A DNA stretch of 35,129 bases from JAOUEA01 sp039933515. GTDB taxonomy: Bacteria; Actinomycetota; UBA4738; HRBIN12. The notes below the pieces were generated by a model, which was not told the DNA's origin, did not search any database, and worked only from the letters and a program-made list of their open reading frames with translations. Every line of letters begins with the position of its first letter. Within the stretch, counting starts at the first letter, position 1. Of this stretch, positions 23,270-31,488 are shown one piece after another. The DNA is taken from positions 1 to 35,129 of the forward strand of contig JBDTNY010000018.1 in NCBI GenBank assembly GCA_039933515.1, read 5' to 3'. Both the position numbers and the translations under genes were made by a program.

Positions 23270-24763
23270 CTACGACGACGGACAGTCGCGCGGCTTCAAG
23301 ATCAACGGGTCGAGCCGTGGCTCCTGCGTGAAGTCGAACGCTCCTCGCAGTGGGTTCGCCTGGGCGTCGCGTTCGGTGAGGGGCTTGAGGCCGTGCAGGT
23401 CCTCCATGAACTTCAAGACCGACGAGAACTCGTACGTCGTGTGGTCGATGTAGCCGCCGTCGGGATTGTCGCCCTGCCGTCCCCAGGGAGAGATGATGAG
23501 CGCCGGGGTACGCGGTCCCAGGCCCATGATGTCGTAGTGCGGCGGCTTCACGTGATCGTAGAACCCCCCGAAGTCGTCCCAGATCAGCACGATCGCCGTG
23601 GACTCCCAGACGTCGCTCTGCATCACCGCGTTGATCTGCTCAACGGTCCAGTTCTCACCCGAGCAGACGTTCACGCCCTCACCCGGATGCTCGTTCAGGC
23701 CCTCCGGTGGGATCAACCAGGAAACGGCGGGGAGGTCCCCCGACCCGACGTCGGAGATGAACGTGTCGGGGTCCACGACCTTGTCCCACATCGGTCCGTA
23801 GCGGACGTGCCTGATCGACTGCAGCCCGTTCATCCAAACGTCGGGCTTCGCGTAGTACTTCCAGCTGACCCCGGCGGCCTCGAGCTTGTCCGGAAGCACC
23901 TTGATGTTGAAGCAGGTCCGGGTGTCCTCCCAATAGTTCGCGATGCGGATCAGCTGATCCGGGATCTCGGCCGTGATGTCGTCCTCGAGCTTCATGATCC
24001 GGGAGATGTCGTCGCCCGACAGCTGGCTCATCGGGAAGCGCTTCGTGTACTCGAGGGGGTCGTCGCAGTAGTTGCCGGTCGTATCGGCGTTCGTCTTGTT
24101 GTCGACGACCCCGTTCGACTGTGCCGCCACGGTGTACAGGTGCTCGGGGAAGGTGGGTCCGTACATCGACGTGAAGAAGCGGTCGGCGAGCACGAAGCGG
24201 TCCGCGTAGGCCCAGTAGTTCGGCAGGGACTTCCGCGAATGTTGCACGTAGCCCGAGAGGTCCTGGCCTTCGCCGATGATGTTGAACCCGTTCATCGCCC
24301 CGCCGTTGATGGCATACAACCCTGACGCGAACCCGTGCGTGATGTCGTGCGGTTGGATGTAGGGGGCAGGCTTGAGCGGGACATCATCGCCGGGAACGCA
24401 GACGTTGTCGGTGCACGACAGGGTCTTGCCAACGGTCGCCCCGTCAGCGCCGGGGTAGGACCCGAAGTAGTGGTCGAACGTGCGGTTCTCCTTGACGATG
24501 AAGATGACGTGCTCGATCGGGTTGTCGCCCGGCACGATCAGCCCGAGCTTGCCGCTCCCGTTGCCCTGGCCACTGCCGTGGCCCTTGCTCGGCGAGCGGC
24601 TTGCGACGTCGATCCCCGTCCCGCTCGACGGCCAGAGCTGCCAGACGAGGAACAGCACGACCACGACCACGATCGCGACGAAGGCACGCCGTCTCGCGAT
24701 CTGCTGACGGGTCGGTCGACGAGGTGAGGCTGGTCGGATGATGGATCCGGGTCGTTGGTCCAC
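23270..24763 (-). CDS. membrane-anchored phosphoesterase (phospholipase C/acid phosphatase family)
   Basis: The product has 497 residues from GTG 24763. An Arg-rich N-terminus and a single helix (FVAIVVVVVLFLVW) anchor it, with a Gly/Ser linker and the catalytic domain outside. The hallmark VKENRTFDHYFG carries the metal-binding Glu-Asn and Thr of the phosphoesterase family, with QPHDITHG, SMYGPTFPEHLY, IWDDFGGFYDHV and GPRTPALIISPWG further on. It should hydrolyse phospholipids or phosphomonoesters at the cell surface. The frame is open to 24877, but a TAGACT box 8 nt before GTG 24763 and 11 nt after the sulfatase stop makes that the better start. It may also be read through from the sulfatase. 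Confidence 0.85.
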   Translation of the reverse strand: MDQRPGSIIRPASPRRPTRQQIARRRAFVAIVVVVVLFLVWQLWPSSGTGIDVASRSPSKGHGSGQGNGSGKLGLIVPGDNPIEHVIFIVKENRTFDHYFGSYPGADGATVGKTLSCTDNVCVPGDDVPLKPAPYIQPHDITHGFASGLYAINGGAMNGFNIIGEGQDLSGYVQHSRKSLPNYWAYADRFVLADRFFTSMYGPTFPEHLYTVAAQSNGVVDNKTNADTTGNYCDDPLEYTKRFPMSQLSGDDISRIMKLEDDITAEIPDQLIRIANYWEDTRTCFNIKVLPDKLEAAGVSWKYYAKPDVWMNGLQSIRHVRYGPMWDKVVDPDTFISDVGSGDLPAVSWLIPPEGLNEHPGEGVNVCSGENWTVEQINAVMQSDVWESTAIVLIWDDFGGFYDHVKPPHYDIMGLGPRTPALIISPWGRQGDNPDGGYIDHTTYEFSSVLKFMEDLHGLKPLTERDAQANPLRGAFDFTQEPRLDPLILKPRDCPSS

Positions 24764-24771
24764 GACGCAGG

Positions 24772-24777
24772 AGTCTA
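24772..24777 (-). promoter_or_regulatory. TAGACT -10 box for the phosphoesterase
   Basis: On the reverse strand TAGACT ends 8 nt before GTG 24763. Its first three bases are the stop codon of the sulfatase gene. Confidence 0.4.
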
Positions 24778-26226
24778 CCTTTGCCCGGTTTCTCCGAGCA
24801 GCACCTCGAGCCGCGCCGCCAGCTCGGCGCGGACCCGCGAGTATCGCGGGTCCGCGGCTCGGTTGTTGAGCTCCCAAGGGTCCGCGGAGCCGATCGCGCC
24901 CCCCACGTCATACAGCTCGACCGATCCACCTTCGGTCTCGATGTAGGCGAAGTTCGCGGTTCGAACACCCTGCCAGGCAGGCACGTCAGCATCGCCCGCC
25001 CATTCGATCAAGATCCCATCGCGCGGAAGTGCGGTCGCCTGGGTCGTCTCTCCCCTCAGCAGCGGTGCAAGGCTGACGCCATCGTCGATCGGAGCGGTGG
25101 TGCCGGCGAGCGCGGCGATCGTCGGGGCGATGTCGACGTTCGAAACCAGCTGGTCCAGCGTGGCGGCGTCGATCCACGGCGACCTGATCGCGAGTGGTGT
25201 CCGGATACAAGGGTCGTACGCACAGCGCTTGCCCACCCAGCGATGCTGGCCGAACGACCACCCATTGTCGGTCATGAAGATGAACACGGTTCGGCCGAGC
25301 TCGCCGCGGGCACGCACCTCCTGCACGATCCGGCGGACCACGTCGTCTAGCGAGAGGAGAGTCTCGGCCTCCCGGCGGCGCCAGCGCACGAGCTGCGCCG
25401 CGGTACGGCCGTCGATCGGATGCAGCGCCTCCACCCAGGGGGGGGCTCCCTCGACCGAGTTCATCGCGCGGCGGGGAACCACCGGAACGGCAGTATCAGC
25501 GAAGCTGCCACGGTCACGACGAGCGGGGATCCACGGGGCATGGGGTGCGCTCGGCGCGAAGTAGAGGAAGTACGGCCGGTCGCGCGGCTGACTCTTCAGG
25601 AAGTCGAGCGCGTAATCACCGAGCCGGTCCGTCGCGTAGCCATCGGGGTAGTCGCCCACGAAGAGCGGCACGCCCTGGTCGATCAGGTTGTAGCTTTCGT
25701 ACGTCGTGCCCTTGTCGGTATTGCGCTTGCCCACCCATCGGTCCCAGCCGCGAGGGATGTAGGGACCCCGCGCCCAGGGGTACTCGTTCAGATACTTGCC
25801 GATCAGCGCCGTCTCGTAGCCGAGGTCGTCGAGACGGGTCGCGAGGGTGTCGGTCTCATCGAAGTGCACGCCGTCGCCGTTGCCCTCAACGCCGGTGTGG
25901 TGCGCGTATCCACCGGACAAGATCGTGGCCCGGGAGGGACAGCACAGCGGCGTGCTGAGGAACGCGTTCGGGAACCACAGCCATCTCCCGGTCGTGTCGG
26001 CGATCTGCGCCTGCAGCCACGGCATCGATGCCGGCCGGGAGGGGAGGCTGTCGTACGTTTGGTCGTCACTGACGATCAGGACCACGTTCGGCGGGAGGCC
26101 GGTGGGGTCGATCGGGGGTGGCGGTGGTCGCGTACCGGCCACGGTGAGCGCGCTGATCGATGCGGCGAACGCGATGAACACCGTGAAGGCGCTGCGACGT
26201 GCCAGCGGTGGCGCGTCTCGCGTCAT
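24775..26226 (-). CDS. secreted sulfatase (Cys-type)
   Basis: The 483-residue protein has an N-terminal hydrophobic signal (FTVFIAFAASISALTVAG) and Pro-rich linker, then the metal site VSDDQ, the sulfatase signature with C95 in CCPSR that must be converted to formylglycine, GKYLNEY, HAPW and MTDNGWSFGQHRW. It hydrolyses sulfate esters outside the membrane. The order of motifs is closest to N-acetylglucosamine-6-sulfatase/arylsulfatase types; the substrate is not readable. A formylglycine-generating enzyme must be encoded elsewhere. It lies 32 nt after the MoaB-XdhC gene, with GAGG before its ATG, so co-transcription is likely. Confidence 0.88.
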   Translation of the reverse strand: MTRDAPPLARRSAFTVFIAFAASISALTVAGTRPPPPPIDPTGLPPNVVLIVSDDQTYDSLPSRPASMPWLQAQIADTTGRWLWFPNAFLSTPLCCPSRATILSGGYAHHTGVEGNGDGVHFDETDTLATRLDDLGYETALIGKYLNEYPWARGPYIPRGWDRWVGKRNTDKGTTYESYNLIDQGVPLFVGDYPDGYATDRLGDYALDFLKSQPRDRPYFLYFAPSAPHAPWIPARRDRGSFADTAVPVVPRRAMNSVEGAPPWVEALHPIDGRTAAQLVRWRRREAETLLSLDDVVRRIVQEVRARGELGRTVFIFMTDNGWSFGQHRWVGKRCAYDPCIRTPLAIRSPWIDAATLDQLVSNVDIAPTIAALAGTTAPIDDGVSLAPLLRGETTQATALPRDGILIEWAGDADVPAWQGVRTANFAYIETEGGSVELYDVGGAIGSADPWELNNRAADPRYSRVRAELAARLEVLLGETGQR

Positions 26227-26258
26227 CTATGCCTCGCGCAAGGCGGCGGGTACGACGC

Positions 26259-27500
26259 TCATCGATCCAGCCAACCGCCCTCGCGCCCATGGGCGTCAGC
26301 GACGATTCCGGCAGCGATCGAGATCGCGATCTCCTGGGGCTTTCGACCACCCAGATCGAGCCCCAGCGGTGAACGGATCCGCGCCAGGTCATCGTCACCG
26401 AACCCCATCGCGCGAAGCTCCGACACATAGGGACCGACGTGGCGCCGGGAGCCCATCACACCGATGAACCGGACATCGGTCGCGAGCGCCGCAGCGAGGG
26501 TCGCGGTCACGCCGGGCGCGTCGTGATCCGTGAGGACCACCACGTCGTCGCCCGTCAAGGCGGCCGCGTCGAGTGCCTCGATCGCGTGCTCCCCCCTCAG
26601 CAGACGCTCAGTTCGCGGCTCGACCAGCTCGGGCTGGAACCCGAGGGCACGGAGATGCCCCATCAGCAGACGCGCCACCTCGGTGGCCGACACGATCACT
26701 GCCCGCGAGGCCGTGTTGAGCGGCTCGAAGAACACTTCGATGTCACCGAGCTCATGGGTGAGCACCCGTGTCTGTGGCTCACCTGCGGCACCCACTTCTG
26801 CCGCCGCCAACACCGCAGCGGCGTCGAATTCCGCGCACCCCAGCGTGCCGTGAACCGGACCGGCCGCTTCGACCGTCATCCGGGCTCCCACGCGACACGG
26901 TGGTTCGCCCGTCACCCTCACCGCGGTGGCCTCGACCCGGCGCCCTCGGACACGGCGCGGATCGGGCGCGGTCACGGGCGGTTGCACCGGCTCCGGGTGC
27001 CGGTGGGCATGACCCGTCGGATGCGCCCCGGTGCCGCCGCCGAGCAGCTCCACCGCGTGCGGGACGACGGGAAGGATCGCGGCGAGGGACTCCCGCACGC
27101 CTTTGGGCGAGCCCGGAAGGTTGACGATCAGCGTCGACCCTCTGCTGCCGACCACCGCCCGGGAGAGCGCCGCCATCGGCGTCGCCGCAAGACCCGCGGA
27201 GCGCATCAGCTCGGCGAGCCCCGGCGCCTCGCGGTCGAGCACCGCGCGAGTCGCCTCCGGCGTGACGTCGCGGGGACCGAACCCCGTGCCGCCGGTCGTC
27301 ACGATCAGTCGGTGCGTCCCGGCCAAGGACTGGAGCGTGGTTTCGATATCGGGACGTTCGTCGGGCACGACGACCCGGCGGCGCACGTCGAACCCCGACT
27401 CGGCGAGCATGGCCTCGACGAGATCGCCAGAGGCGTCTTCACGGGTCCCGTGCGTCACCCCGTCCGAGATCGTGACCACGGCTGCGGCGGGCTCGTCCAT
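26259..27500 (-). CDS. MoaB/Mog-XdhC fusion: molybdenum cofactor and molybdo-enzyme maturation
   Basis: The product has 413 residues from ATG 27500. Residues 1-160 are a MoCF domain (VVTISDG, TTGGTGFGPRDVTPEA, NLPGSPKGVRESL), as in MoaB/MogA, which adenylylates molybdopterin. After a His/Pro-rich linker, about residues 185-270 form the N-terminal XdhC/CoxI domain (VGARMTVEAAGPVHGTLG), and about 310-413 the XdhC Rossmann domain (IGVMGSRRHVGPY, RIRSPLGLDLGGRKPQEIA). XdhC holds and delivers the cofactor to xanthine dehydrogenase or CO dehydrogenase type enzymes. Having both in one chain is unusual. It is divergent from moaA (98 bp apart). The frame extends to 27545, but MDEPAAA fits the domain start. 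Confidence 0.88.
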   Translation of the reverse strand: MDEPAAAVVTISDGVTHGTREDASGDLVEAMLAESGFDVRRRVVVPDERPDIETTLQSLAGTHRLIVTTGGTGFGPRDVTPEATRAVLDREAPGLAELMRSAGLAATPMAALSRAVVGSRGSTLIVNLPGSPKGVRESLAAILPVVPHAVELLGGGTGAHPTGHAHRHPEPVQPPVTAPDPRRVRGRRVEATAVRVTGEPPCRVGARMTVEAAGPVHGTLGCAEFDAAAVLAAAEVGAAGEPQTRVLTHELGDIEVFFEPLNTASRAVIVSATEVARLLMGHLRALGFQPELVEPRTERLLRGEHAIEALDAAALTGDDVVVLTDHDAPGVTATLAAALATDVRFIGVMGSRRHVGPYVSELRAMGFGDDDLARIRSPLGLDLGGRKPQEIAISIAAGIVADAHGREGGWLDR

Positions 27501-27583
27501 GTGCCTATCGTGCCAGATACGGCTCCGTCCATGGGGACGCGCCACGGCGGGACGCGGGCCTCGTGCGAATGCGGCGCGGCGGG

Positions 27584-27589
27584 TAGGCT
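27584..27589 (+). promoter_or_regulatory. TAGGCT -10 box for moaA
   Basis: TAGGCT ends 9 nt before ATG 27599. No Shine-Dalgarno is present. Confidence 0.5.
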
Positions 27590-27598
27590 AGGCGTCTG

Positions 27599-28621
27599 AT
27601 GCCATGGCAGCCACCCACTGAGCCGGCCCCCTCCGAAGGCCCGCTCGTCGACACGTTCGGCCGGGTCGCGAACGATCTGCGGATCTCGGTGACCGACCGG
27701 TGCAACTTCCGCTGCACCTACTGTATGCCCGCCGAGGGGATGGCCTGGCTGCCGAAGAACGAGATCTTGTCGTTCGAAGAGCTCACGAGATTGCTGGCGA
27801 TCTTCGTGGAACTCGGGGTTGGGTCGATCAAGGTCACTGGCGGCGAGCCGCTCGTCCGCGCCGACCTTCCGACGTTGGTGAAGATGTTCCGCGAGGTGGG
27901 ACCCGATCTGGACATCTCCCTCACGACGAACGGCGTGCTCCTCGACACGCTCGCCGCCCCGCTGGCCGACGCGGGCGTCGATCGCGCCACCGTGTCCTGC
28001 GACTCGTTGCTGCGGCATCGGTTCAAGGAGATGACACGCCGCGACGCGCTCGACAAGGTGCTGGCCGGTCTGAAGGCGGCAGAGGCCGCCGGGCTCACAC
28101 CGATCAAGATCAACGTCGTCGTGATCGGCGGTACGAACGATAACGAGGTCGTCGACTTCGCCCGCTGGTCCCGTGCCACGGGCTACGAGGTACGGTTCAT
28201 CGAATACATGCCGCTGGACGCCCAGCACGCCTGGGAGCGCGCGAAGGTGGTTCCGGCGGCCCGCATCCTCGAAGCGATCGATGCCACGTATCCGCTCGAG
28301 ACGACCGCCCATGGGTCGGAGCCCGCCACGGTATATCGGTTCGCCGACGGCGAGCCGGGCGGGATCGGCGTCATCGGCGCGGTCACCGAGCCGTTCTGCG
28401 AAACGTGCAATCGGCTGCGGCTCACGGCCGAGGGCCAAGTTCGCTCGTGTCTGTTCGCGCTGGAGGAGACCGACCTGCGGGCACCCATGCGTGCGGGTGC
28501 TACCGACGCCGAGTTGATCGCCTTGATCCGTGGCGACATCTGGCGGAAGTGGTCCGGGCACCGCATCGACCACGCCGACTTCGTGCAGCCGGCTCGCAGC
28601 ATGTCGATGATCGGCGGCTGA
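27599..28621 (+). CDS. moaA: GTP 3',8-cyclase, molybdenum cofactor biosynthesis
   Basis: The 340-residue radical SAM enzyme has the N-terminal cluster motif CNFRCTYCMP (near residue 38-47), GGEPLVR for SAM binding, and a C-terminal cluster in FCETCNRLRLTAEGQVRSCLF that binds GTP. It ends in the essential Gly-Gly (MIGG). It makes 3',8-cyclo-GTP, the first step toward cyclic pyranopterin and molybdopterin. Length is typical. It is divergent from the MoaB-XdhC fusion, so this short stretch serves cofactor synthesis and delivery. A strong terminator hairpin follows. Confidence 0.95.
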   Translation: MPWQPPTEPAPSEGPLVDTFGRVANDLRISVTDRCNFRCTYCMPAEGMAWLPKNEILSFEELTRLLAIFVELGVGSIKVTGGEPLVRADLPTLVKMFREVGPDLDISLTTNGVLLDTLAAPLADAGVDRATVSCDSLLRHRFKEMTRRDALDKVLAGLKAAEAAGLTPIKINVVVIGGTNDNEVVDFARWSRATGYEVRFIEYMPLDAQHAWERAKVVPAARILEAIDATYPLETTAHGSEPATVYRFADGEPGGIGVIGAVTEPFCETCNRLRLTAEGQVRSCLFALEETDLRAPMRAGATDAELIALIRGDIWRKWSGHRIDHADFVQPARSMSMIGG

Positions 28622-28654
28622 GGACGCTTAGTAGCGGCCGCTCCCTGACGTAAC

Positions 28655-28684
28655 GAACGGGGGGCGGTCGCCCGCCCCCCGTTC
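28655..28684. terminator. bidirectional terminator between moaA and the solute-binding gene
   Basis: GAACGGGGGGCGG (28655-28667) and its perfect complement (28672-28684) form a 13-bp stem with loop TCGC. It sits in the 93-nt gap between convergent genes and can serve both. No long U-tract is seen. Confidence 0.8.
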
Positions 28685-28714
28685 GTGTGAACCCCTGTTC
28701 GTTCGGTCCGTGCC

Positions 28715-30592
28715 CTATGCGCTGTTCGTGGTCGCGAAACGATCGAGCGCCGCAAACCCGCCGAACTCGTCGTAGCTGAAGTTGGCGATGTTCGATGACA
28801 CGATCTCGGTGGAGTTCGAGAACGTCCTCGGCACCCACGGGACGACCTCTTCCATCAGGTACTTGTCGAGGTCGGCCCAGCACTGCGTGCGCTCGTCGCC
28901 GACGGCCAACGCGGAACACGCGGACAGCTTGTCGTCGACGGTCGCCACCGACGTGACCGAGTAGTTCCACTCCGCCAGCTCGCCCGAGGTGGCACCCAGT
29001 GCGCTGTAGTTGCAGCACCCGGGGTAGAGCGCCCCGTAGTCCGAACCGCCGAACAACGGCGGGCCGAACGTGTAGGCGTCGGGGTAGTCCTGGATCCAGC
29101 CGACCGAAAGGCAGATCGGCACGGCCTCGGGCAGGTTGTTGCACTTCGCGTACATCGTGGTCGTCGAAAGAGCCTTGACCTCGATCTGCAGCCCGATCGC
29201 GGCGAGGGTCTCCTTGACCAGCGCGGCGATCTTTGGAGCGGGCTGCGTCGTCGACGTGATCGCGAGGATCCCGCTGCACTCGGGTGCGTCGCAGACGCCG
29301 TCCTGGTTCGTGTCGTACTTGGACAGCGCCATCTCGGTCTTGGCCTTCTCGACGTCGCCCGAGTCATCGGGCGTCGAGTATGGGTTGTAGTCCTTGAGCA
29401 GGTTGTTGAGCAGCCCGTCGGGGAAGATGTGCCCGGCGTTCACGCCGACCAGAGGACCGCCCGCGATCTGGCGTCCACCAGCCTTGTTCCAGGCCCAGTT
29501 GACCGCCTTTCGCACGTGCACGTCGTCGAACGGCGCGACGCCCAGGTTCATCGAGGTGTAGCTGACCGCGTTCTGCGGGTGGATGAACAGCAGGCTCTGG
29601 AGGTCCGGGTTCGTGCTGTAGTCCTTCAGGACGTTCGCGGGTGGCGCGGCATCCAGGACGTAGTCCAGGTCGCCGGTGCTCACCTGCGCGTAGAGGTCCT
29701 CGACGTCACCGCCGATCGTGGCCTCGAGACGATCCGCGTAGGCGGCGCGGAGCTCGTCGGTGGCCGGATCCCATGAGGGGTTGCGGACCAGGACGATCGA
29801 ACGGCCGGGGATGTACCCCGAGGCCGGCTTCTGATCCTTGGCCGGCACCGAGTAGTCGATCTTGTCAGCGCCCTCGAACATGTACGGACCCGAGGCCACC
29901 AGGTAACGGCCGTAGTCCTTGGTGTGGCCCTCGGCTGCGCCCAGCGGGCCGGCGTCGCTCGGCGGGATCGGCGATGCCGAAGCCATGGCCATGCGCCACC
30001 CGAGGTCGCCCGTCGGCTCGGTCACCTTGATCTCGAGCGTGTAGTCGTCGATCGCGGTCATGCCCGAGATCGACTTGGCCTTGCCGGCACCGAAGTCGTC
30101 GAACCCTTCGATCGCCGAGTAGTAGAAGCTGTAACCGCCGGAGCTCGCGGCCGGATCGGCCTCACGCTCCATCGCGCGGACGAAGTCGCCTGCCGTGATC
30201 TCGACGTTCTCGAAGGGCGGTGCGTAGTGGATGCCCTGCTTGATGGTCATCGTCCACGTCAAACCGTCTTCGGAGATCGAGGGCATGTCGGTAGCGAGGT
30301 CGGGGCGCAGTTCGGACCCGCCTTGCGCGACCTCTTGGCCGTTCGTGCTGTACAGGTTGCGGAGCAAGCAGCAACGGAAGTACTCGAAGGAAAGCTGGTA
30401 GTACTCCTTCGCCGGGTCGAACGCGGCGCTCACGTCGCCGACGGCCGCCATGTTGATCGTGCCGCCCGTCGGGATGTCGGTCCCGGTCGGCGCCGCCGAT
30501 GTCGGCTCGTTCGACGTGCCGTTTCCGCCACACGCCGCCGCGAGCACACCCAGCACCGCCACGACGGCGATCCAGCGCATCGCGTTCTTCAT
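28715..30592 (-). CDS. ABC-transporter solute-binding lipoprotein, family 5
   Basis: The product has 625 residues from ATG 30592, placed by a purine-rich Shine-Dalgarno (GAGAGAGGGGG about 8 nt upstream). The signal peptide ends in LAAACGG, so Cys is probably lipid-anchored. The body follows the peptide/nickel-binding family (SBP_bac_5): PDLATDMPSISEDGLTWTM, IHYAPPF, YLVASGPYMFEG, VRKAVNWAWN, WIQDYPD. Unusual details are adjacent Cys pairs (FRCCLLRN, YPGCCNYS) and an EF-hand-like loop DTNQDGVCD. It should hand oligopeptides or a similar ligand to a permease, but no permease or ATPase genes are adjacent. The frame is open to 30895 but that part is antisense to TlpA. Confidence 0.88.
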   Translation of the reverse strand: MKNAMRWIAVVAVLGVLAAACGGNGTSNEPTSAAPTGTDIPTGGTINMAAVGDVSAAFDPAKEYYQLSFEYFRCCLLRNLYSTNGQEVAQGGSELRPDLATDMPSISEDGLTWTMTIKQGIHYAPPFENVEITAGDFVRAMEREADPAASSGGYSFYYSAIEGFDDFGAGKAKSISGMTAIDDYTLEIKVTEPTGDLGWRMAMASASPIPPSDAGPLGAAEGHTKDYGRYLVASGPYMFEGADKIDYSVPAKDQKPASGYIPGRSIVLVRNPSWDPATDELRAAYADRLEATIGGDVEDLYAQVSTGDLDYVLDAAPPANVLKDYSTNPDLQSLLFIHPQNAVSYTSMNLGVAPFDDVHVRKAVNWAWNKAGGRQIAGGPLVGVNAGHIFPDGLLNNLLKDYNPYSTPDDSGDVEKAKTEMALSKYDTNQDGVCDAPECSGILAITSTTQPAPKIAALVKETLAAIGLQIEVKALSTTTMYAKCNNLPEAVPICLSVGWIQDYPDAYTFGPPLFGGSDYGALYPGCCNYSALGATSGELAEWNYSVTSVATVDDKLSACSALAVGDERTQCWADLDKYLMEEVVPWVPRTFSNSTEIVSSNIANFSYDEFGGFAALDRFATTNSA

Positions 30593-30634
30593 GCGCAAAG
30601 CCCCCTCTCTCTCCACTCTCCACACGTTGGTGCT

Positions 30635-30665
30635 CCGGGCGCTGAGCCCGGATACTCCGAATATA
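30635..30665 (-). promoter_or_regulatory. TATATT -10 box and leader hairpin for the solute-binding gene
   Basis: On the reverse strand TATATT (30665-30660) lies about 67 nt before the ATG. The leader then contains a perfect 6-bp hairpin (arms CCGGGC and GCCCGG, 30635-30651, 5-nt loop). The rest of 30593-30734 shows no gene. Confidence 0.45.
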
Positions 30666-30734
30666 CGCAGGGAGCAGGGTACGCGGGTTGTGGGCACGCT
30701 GTCTCGTCGGTTCGTTCGCGAACCCATCCGGGGC

Positions 30735-31394
30735 CTACGGGCCTCCCGGAGCCAGATCGTCGAGTATCCGTCCGAGTTGATCGGGCGGCACCTCACCGAC
30801 GGTGATGTCCACGACCGTTCCCGTTTCGTCGACATAGTAGGTGGTCGGGAAACTCTCCACACCCATCCCGTGGAGGATCGTCCCGCTCCCGTCATCGAGC
30901 CCGACCGGGAAGGTCAGCCCCTCCGAGGCGAGGTATTCCTCGGGCGTGGGACCCGGGTTCAGCCCGATCGCGGTCGCGACGGAGACCATCTGGATCCCCG
31001 GGTGTGCGTCGACCCCGGCGGACAGTCGCGGAAGCTCCACCTGACAGTGCGGGCACCACGGCGCCCAGATCGAGAGCACGGTGGGGGTGCCCGCGTAGGC
31101 GTCCCAGGTCATTGTGCCCCCGCCCAGCATGGGGGCCGTGTAGGCGGGGATCTTGTCGCCGACCTGGAGCTGTGGCCCCGCGGCTCGATCGATCGTCACG
31201 TCGCCCGACGCTGCCGGTCCGGTACCGCCGGTTCCATCATCGCCGCCGCTCAGCAACGCGGCGCCGATCACGACGGCGGCCGCGAGGGCGACGAGCGCAC
31301 CGGCGGCCACCCTCCGCTGGCGGCCGCGGCGCTCCTTCTCCTGGCGCGCCGCCTTCGATACCTGCGATGCCTTCGTCTTCGTCGCGCTCGTCAC
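30735..31394 (-). CDS. TlpA-like membrane-anchored thioredoxin
   Basis: The product has 219 residues from GTG 31394. A Lys/Arg-rich cytoplasmic N-terminus and one helix (VAAGALVALAAAVVIGAALL) anchor a thioredoxin-fold domain outside. The redox motif is WAPWCPHC and the cis-proline is in SFPTTYYVDE. TlpA/ResA-type proteins reduce disulfides in exported proteins or in apocytochrome c. It precedes the Cys-pair-containing solute-binding protein by 142 nt on the same strand, which is suggestive but not evidence of partnership. The 94-nt gap upstream to the peptidase gene holds only a small GGGCC/GGCCC hairpin. Confidence 0.88.
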   Translation of the reverse strand: MTSATKTKASQVSKAARQEKERRGRQRRVAAGALVALAAAVVIGAALLSGGDDGTGGTGPAASGDVTIDRAAGPQLQVGDKIPAYTAPMLGGGTMTWDAYAGTPTVLSIWAPWCPHCQVELPRLSAGVDAHPGIQMVSVATAIGLNPGPTPEEYLASEGLTFPVGLDDGSGTILHGMGVESFPTTYYVDETGTVVDITVGEVPPDQLGRILDDLAPGGP

Positions 31395-31488
31395 GGCTCA
31401 CACACCCTTCGATGGCGTCCTGCCATATTCGGCGGAGCCGGCATCAGGGCGGCGGGCCGGAAGGCCCTTCGCGCAGGGGACCGAGGAC

